Of a stretch of DNA of 64,000 nucleotides, positions 60,128-64,000 are shown piece by piece; positions within the stretch are counted from its first letter, which is position 1, and each line of letters begins with the position of its first letter. Location: NCBI GenBank assembly GCA_037176705.1, contig CM073907.1:15469001-15533000 (forward strand), given 5' to 3'. Both the position numbers and the translations under genes were made by a program. This DNA is from Molossus alvarezi (Eukaryota; Chordata; Mammalia; Chiroptera; Molossidae). Below the pieces are notes generated by a model. It was given only the letters and a program-made list of their open reading frames with translations, ran no database searches and had not been told where the DNA came from.

Positions 60128-62152
60128 TTTTGTATTATTTATTTATTCTATAAATTGCATTATTTATAAAATTCCATATCTTTATTGTTCACGACATTAC
60201 AGGTGGTCCCACTGTTTCCCATTTATCTCCCTCTCCCCTGCTCCCACCTCCCACCCCTCCGCCCTCCACTACACTATCGCCTGTGTTAGGGGGTTCTCCA
60301 TCTATGTCTTCCCACCTACCTCCTTCTCTATGAGATTCATTTTTAGTCTATTAGAAGCTTCCATGACTGCAACTATTTCGTTCATCATTTTATGTTATTT
60401 ATTAGATGACACCTGGAAGTGAGTTCATGAGATATGTTTCTTTCTCTGACTGGCTTATTCTGGTTAGCATAATACTCTCCAGGTCCGTTCATTCTGTCTC
60501 AAAGTTTGATGATAGATCCTTCCTTTTTACAGCTGCATGGTATTCAATTGTGCAAATGCACCTGAGCTTTTTTATTCACTCAACTACTGATGGCTACTTG
60601 GGCTGTTTCCAGATCTAAGCTATTGTACATATCACTTCTATGAGCATAGGGGTGTATATATTGCTTTTCAGGATGTTTCCAGGTTCTTAGAATAATGTAT
60701 CCCTAGAAGTGGAATCAGTGGGTAAATGGCAGTTTCACTTTTTTTTATTGTTGTTCTCTATATTATTTTTTATTACAGATGTTTCTTATTTTTTGTCCAT
60801 TGACACCTTCCTCCACTTTCCCGCCCTTGCCACATCCCCAGCTATGTTGTCTATTTTCATTGGTCATGCATACGTGCATGTGATTTCTGTGGTTTGTATC
60901 TTTTCCCTAAACTGCCTTCATCTGAGGTTTGTCCGTCTGTACCCCACCTCTACGTCTCTGGGTTAATTTTGTTCAGCAGTTTGTTTTGTTCATTATATTC
61001 CACACATACGTGAGATCATGTGATATTCGTCTCTCTCTGCCTGGATTTTTTCGCTTAGCATAACACTCTCCAGGTCCTTCCATGCCATTTCAAAAAATAA
61101 GAGATCTTTCCCTCTTAGAGCTGCAAAGTATTCCATTGTGGATGTATGCCACAGCTTTTCAATCCATTCATCTACTATGAACACTTGGGTTGTTTCCAGA
61201 TCCTAAGCTATTGTAGATAGTGCTGCTATGAACATAGGGGCACATATGTTATTTCTGATTGGTGTTTCAGGTTTCTTTTTGTTAGGTTGTATGTGTTCTC
61301 TATGTACAATATTATGTCATCTGCAACTAAGGACAATTTCACATGCTCCTTTCAATTTGGAAGGCTTGTATTTTTACTACTTGACAAATGGCTGTGGCTA
61401 AATTTCCCAGCACTACTTGAATAAGAGTGGCAAAAGTGGGCATCCTGTCTTGTTCCTGTTCTCACGGGAAATGTTTAGTTTTTCCATTGAGTATGATGTT
61501 GGCTGTACGTCTTTCACATATGGCCAGTATTAGGTTGAGAGATGATCCCTCTATTCCCACACTGCTGAGCCTTTTTATCAGAAATGGATGCTGGATTTTG
61601 TCGAAGGCTTTTTCGGCATCTATTGATATGATCATGTGGTTTTTCTTCTTCATTTTATTTATGTGGTGTATCACGTTTTTTGATATGTGAATATTGTACC
61701 AGCCTTGCATCCTTGGGATGAATCCCACTTTGTCATGGTGAATACTGTTTTTGATGTTTTGCTGGAACAAATTTGCTAGTATTTTGTTCAGGATTTTGGC
61801 GTCTATGTTCATCAGGGATAATGGCCTGTAGTTTTCTTTCTTTGTAATGTCTTTCTCTGGTTTTAGAATTAGAATTATGCTGGCATCATATAACGAGATA
61901 GGAAGTTGTTTTTTTTCTTGAATTTTTGAAATAGTTTGAGGAGAATGGGTGTAAGTTTTCTTTTGAATGTCCGGTAAAACTCCCCCGTGAAGCCATCTGT
62001 GCCTAGGCTTTTGTTTGCTGGGAGAGTCTCAATTACATCTTCAATTATTTTGTTACTGGTTGTTTTTGTTTCTTCAAGTTTTCTATCTGTTCCCAGTCCA
62101 ATTTTGGGGAACTATGTATTTTTAGAAATTTGTTTATTTCACTTAGATTGTC
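60128..62152 (-). mobile_element. Nested L1 pair in unit 5, diverged and truncated
   Basis: Same nested architecture and same ~1.3-kb ORF2 deletion as unit 1, without the ~200-bp deletion, but with many substitutions relative to all other units from about 60,265 onward. The reverse-strand peptide at 61,462-61,812 keeps [20 protein letters not shown] and [13 protein letters not shown]. It is cut at about 62,152 by the PACS-like retrocopy. Confidence 0.88.
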
Positions 62153-62155
62153 GAA

Positions 62156-64000
62156 CCTGAGGAAAATTATGAAAGCATCTTTTCTGAGCTGGAGCCCAGC
62201 AGTGATATTATGCTCAATCAGGACCTAAACAAGGAGGACTTTAATATGGAGATGCTCCAGAGACAGGGGCATGGAATGGTAACAACTTTGGCCAAGACAT
62301 GGCAACCATCCGTAAAGAAGGACTATGTAGCTCCAGTGCCTATGTTCGTAGTGCCAGAGGAATGTTTGTGCTTTGAGCAGGACCCTGCAGAGCATGTCCC
62401 CAAAATAGAAGAAGAGCTGTACTTGGAGGAACATTGCTCAGAGCAGGACCCAGCAGAGCAAGTCCCTGAAATAGAGAAAGTTGTGGACTCAGTGGTTCAT
62501 TGCTTAAACAAGGACACTGCAGAGCATGTCCCTGAGGGACAGGAGGACTTTTGGTATGACACGGTGGAGAACTTTGTCAACAGTGGCTCAGATCTGGAGG
62601 GTGACGACACCATCCTCAGCACCCTTGAGCCAAATCCCAGGGAATACATCAAAGGCCTGCCACACTACAGCTCACAACCAGAGACTGAGAGCATCCACAG
62701 TGCCTGCTGTCATAAGGAGCCTCTGAATCCCGCTGACATGCCCGAGGAGAAGCAGATCCCAAGAAACAAGGAGCCAAGTGACTCTGTTTCCGACTTGGCC
62801 TCCAGCACATCCACCCCCAGGGAGATGTTGGCATGTCCCCTGGACAGCCAGGAGGTCGAAAATTCTACCAAGGATGTGTCTACTGAGAAGTTGCCCACTA
62901 GTGGATACATCACTGAGTCCACATCGCTCGTCACCCCCTTCCCCAGGTCTGAGGGGACCCAGGTTCGCCTGAGGGGCTGGAGGACATCCCGGAAGCAGTG
63001 GGAGGAGGCATGGCCACAGAATGAGCTGTCCGACAGCCTGGATGAAGAGCTCTGCATGGACATGCACAGCCAGCTGAAGATCCCCGGGATGACCATGTTT
63101 GACCATCTGAATGAGGTTCTCATCGCTGATGACCCTCAGCCCATAAACATCATCCTCGTCGACACTGCCGACTGCCAGGGGCAGTGCCTGTTTGATGCCC
63201 TACAGCGGCGCTTGCTGTCCGTGATGTGCACCAGCTCTGAGACTGACCTCCAGGTGGCCTTCAACTCTATCATCTCATGGATAGAAAGAACCTACAGTTG
63301 CAGTTCCCAGCTCATGATGCCAGTGAAGATCGTGGTGGTTGGAACACAGAAATACCTCAATGCCGTGCTGCGGCTCTATGTAGAGCAGCTGTCCCATCAG
63401 ATGCCTGACTGGCTGGGTTATGTGTGCTTTGTGGTCATCCCGCTGGGTTCACATCCCGTGGCCAGGTACCTGGGCTCCGTGGATCACTACTATAAAATCT
63501 TCTTCCAGGACCTGGCCTGGCAGAACATGTTCAACAGAACGGAGGCCCAGATCACCCTGCAGGACACGGTGGACATCGTTTGGAGAATAGCACGGTACAT
63601 TGTGGGAGCCACTTGTGTCCACCAGCTGCCCATTGCAAAGGCCATGCTCACCAACAAGAAGAGCCCCAGTGAAACGTCCTTGCTGAAGATCATTCCCTTC
63701 CTGGGGGTGGTGAAGTTTGAAATAATGGAAATGTCCTCATGCACATCAGGAGACTCTTACGATGTGACTCCCTTGGGCTCTAGCAAGCTATTGTCCTCTT
63801 TGCATCCACATCATTGGCCATCAAGGAGGCCTGGGTCACTCCACCTTCCTCCCCATCAGTGAGTGGAAGCCTGTCCTCCAGCAGCCAGGACATCAGCACC
63901 CAGCCGATGGGGCTGCAGGTGGATTATTGGATGGCAGCCCAGCCCACAGACAGGGATAGAGACTTGCCTACCACCAAAAATACGCTCAAGTGCGCCATTG
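62156..64000 (+). pseudogene. PACS2: PACS2-like retrocopy (5'-truncated, one frameshift, runs off the window)
   Basis: PACS proteins are cytosolic sorting adaptors that bind acidic-cluster motifs of membrane cargo; PACS2 also acts at ER-mitochondria contacts. The homology starts in frame at 62,156, straight after L1 sequence, and contains no introns. The open frame from the ATG at 62,210 has 550 codons; an in-frame TAG lies just upstream in the L1. Landmarks in order are the middle region (EQDPAEHVP, DLEGDDTILST, ETESIHSACCHKEP, PSDSVSD), then the C-terminal region (DWLGYVCFVVIPLGSHPVAR, YLGSVDHYYKIFFQDLAW, HQLPIAKAML, PFLGVVKFEI). The cargo-binding N-terminus is absent. The frame ends at 63,862 after a frameshift near 63,790-63,810; the family resumes in another frame ([40 protein letters not shown]). 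PACS1 is less similar from memory. It is a retrocopy; whether it is expressed is unknown. Confidence 0.85.
62375..62572 (+). repeat. In-frame 66-bp triplication inside the PACS-like retrocopy
   Basis: Three 22-codon units start with EQDPAEHVP, EQDPAEQVP and NKDTAEHVP at 62,375, 62,441 and 62,507. As recalled, PACS2 has a single such segment. The units have diverged from each other, yet the period is exactly 66 bp and the frame is kept. Confidence 0.8.

Larger units (their letters stand above)
36655..62152. repeat. Direct tandem array of five ~5.1-kb units
   Basis: Five head-to-tail units each contain, in order: a segment shared with 42,000-43,360, a MIR, three candidate exons, and two nested minus-strand L1 pieces. 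Junctions between units (L1 linker sequence to AATTTGTCAGAGGGTGGG) lie at 41,972, 47,066, 52,162 and 57,263, giving periods of 5,094, 5,096 and 5,101 bp. Units 2-4 are almost identical. Similarity is near-perfect across 38,090-60,265 and clearly lower outside, in the first 1.4 kb of unit 1 and the last 1.9 kb of unit 5. Distinguishing substitutions and indels exist, so the copies are not exact computational duplicates. Confidence 0.95.
57263..62152. repeat. Tandem unit 5 (diverged right part, cut by a retrocopy)
   Basis: The left and central parts match the other units. From about 60,265 the L1 part is clearly diverged but keeps the ~200-bp segment lost in units 2-4. The unit ends where the PACS-like retrocopy begins, about 370 bp short of the full L1 piece. 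Confidence 0.93.

Noticed and set aside
36655..62152. The tandem array as an assembly artefact
   Set aside because: Units differ by private substitutions, poly-T lengths, a 9-bp insertion and a shared ~200-bp deletion, and the edge units are diverged in a patterned way. Copy number still needs long-read support.

Overview
This is a stretch of mammalian nuclear DNA, most probably from a bat of the Yangochiroptera. The evidence is the young L1 (LINE-1) retrotransposons throughout, MIR relics, and at least seven tRNA-derived SINEs of the Ves type, a family characteristic of these bats. Most long open frames in the first 36 kb are shadows of decayed L1 ORF1 and ORF2. No bacterial-style genes, CRISPR arrays, rRNA or tRNA genes are visible.

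Layout. Positions 1-36,650 are a mosaic of L1 pieces. Every young L1 lies on the minus strand (3' end at low coordinates), broken by Ves SINEs. The best preserved is a full-length but inactivated element at about 18.6-24.4 kb. Two islands interrupt the mosaic. At 3,997-4,338 is a decayed copy of exon 1 of the two-pore potassium channel gene KCNK1 (TWIK-1) with its splice donor, followed by a C-rich minisatellite. At about 32.0-33.7 kb is single-copy DNA with a promoter-like TATA stretch, SINEs and one candidate coiled-coil exon that I could not assign to a gene.

Positions 36,655-62,152 form a direct tandem array of five units of about 5.1 kb. Each unit holds an old L1 3'-end piece, a GA-rich segment, a MIR, three candidate exons (84, 12 and 114 nt, all multiples of three, with AG/GT borders) and a pair of nested minus-strand L1 fragments. 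Units 2-4 are almost identical. The left flank of unit 1 and the right flank of unit 5 are clearly diverged, the pattern expected of unequal crossing-over and homogenisation. If transcribed, the array could form a coding VNTR, but transcription and reading frame are unproven.

Positions 62,156 to the end hold an intronless, 5'-truncated copy of a PACS gene, closest to PACS2 as far as I can judge from memory. It was inserted into the last array L1. It keeps one open frame of 550 codons before a single frameshift, and contains an in-frame 66-bp triplication. It runs off the window.

There is no operon or pathway here. The functional candidates are the array exon cassette, the coiled-coil exon upstream of it on the same strand, and the PACS-like retrocopy. 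Identities rest on reading the sequence; no database search was possible.
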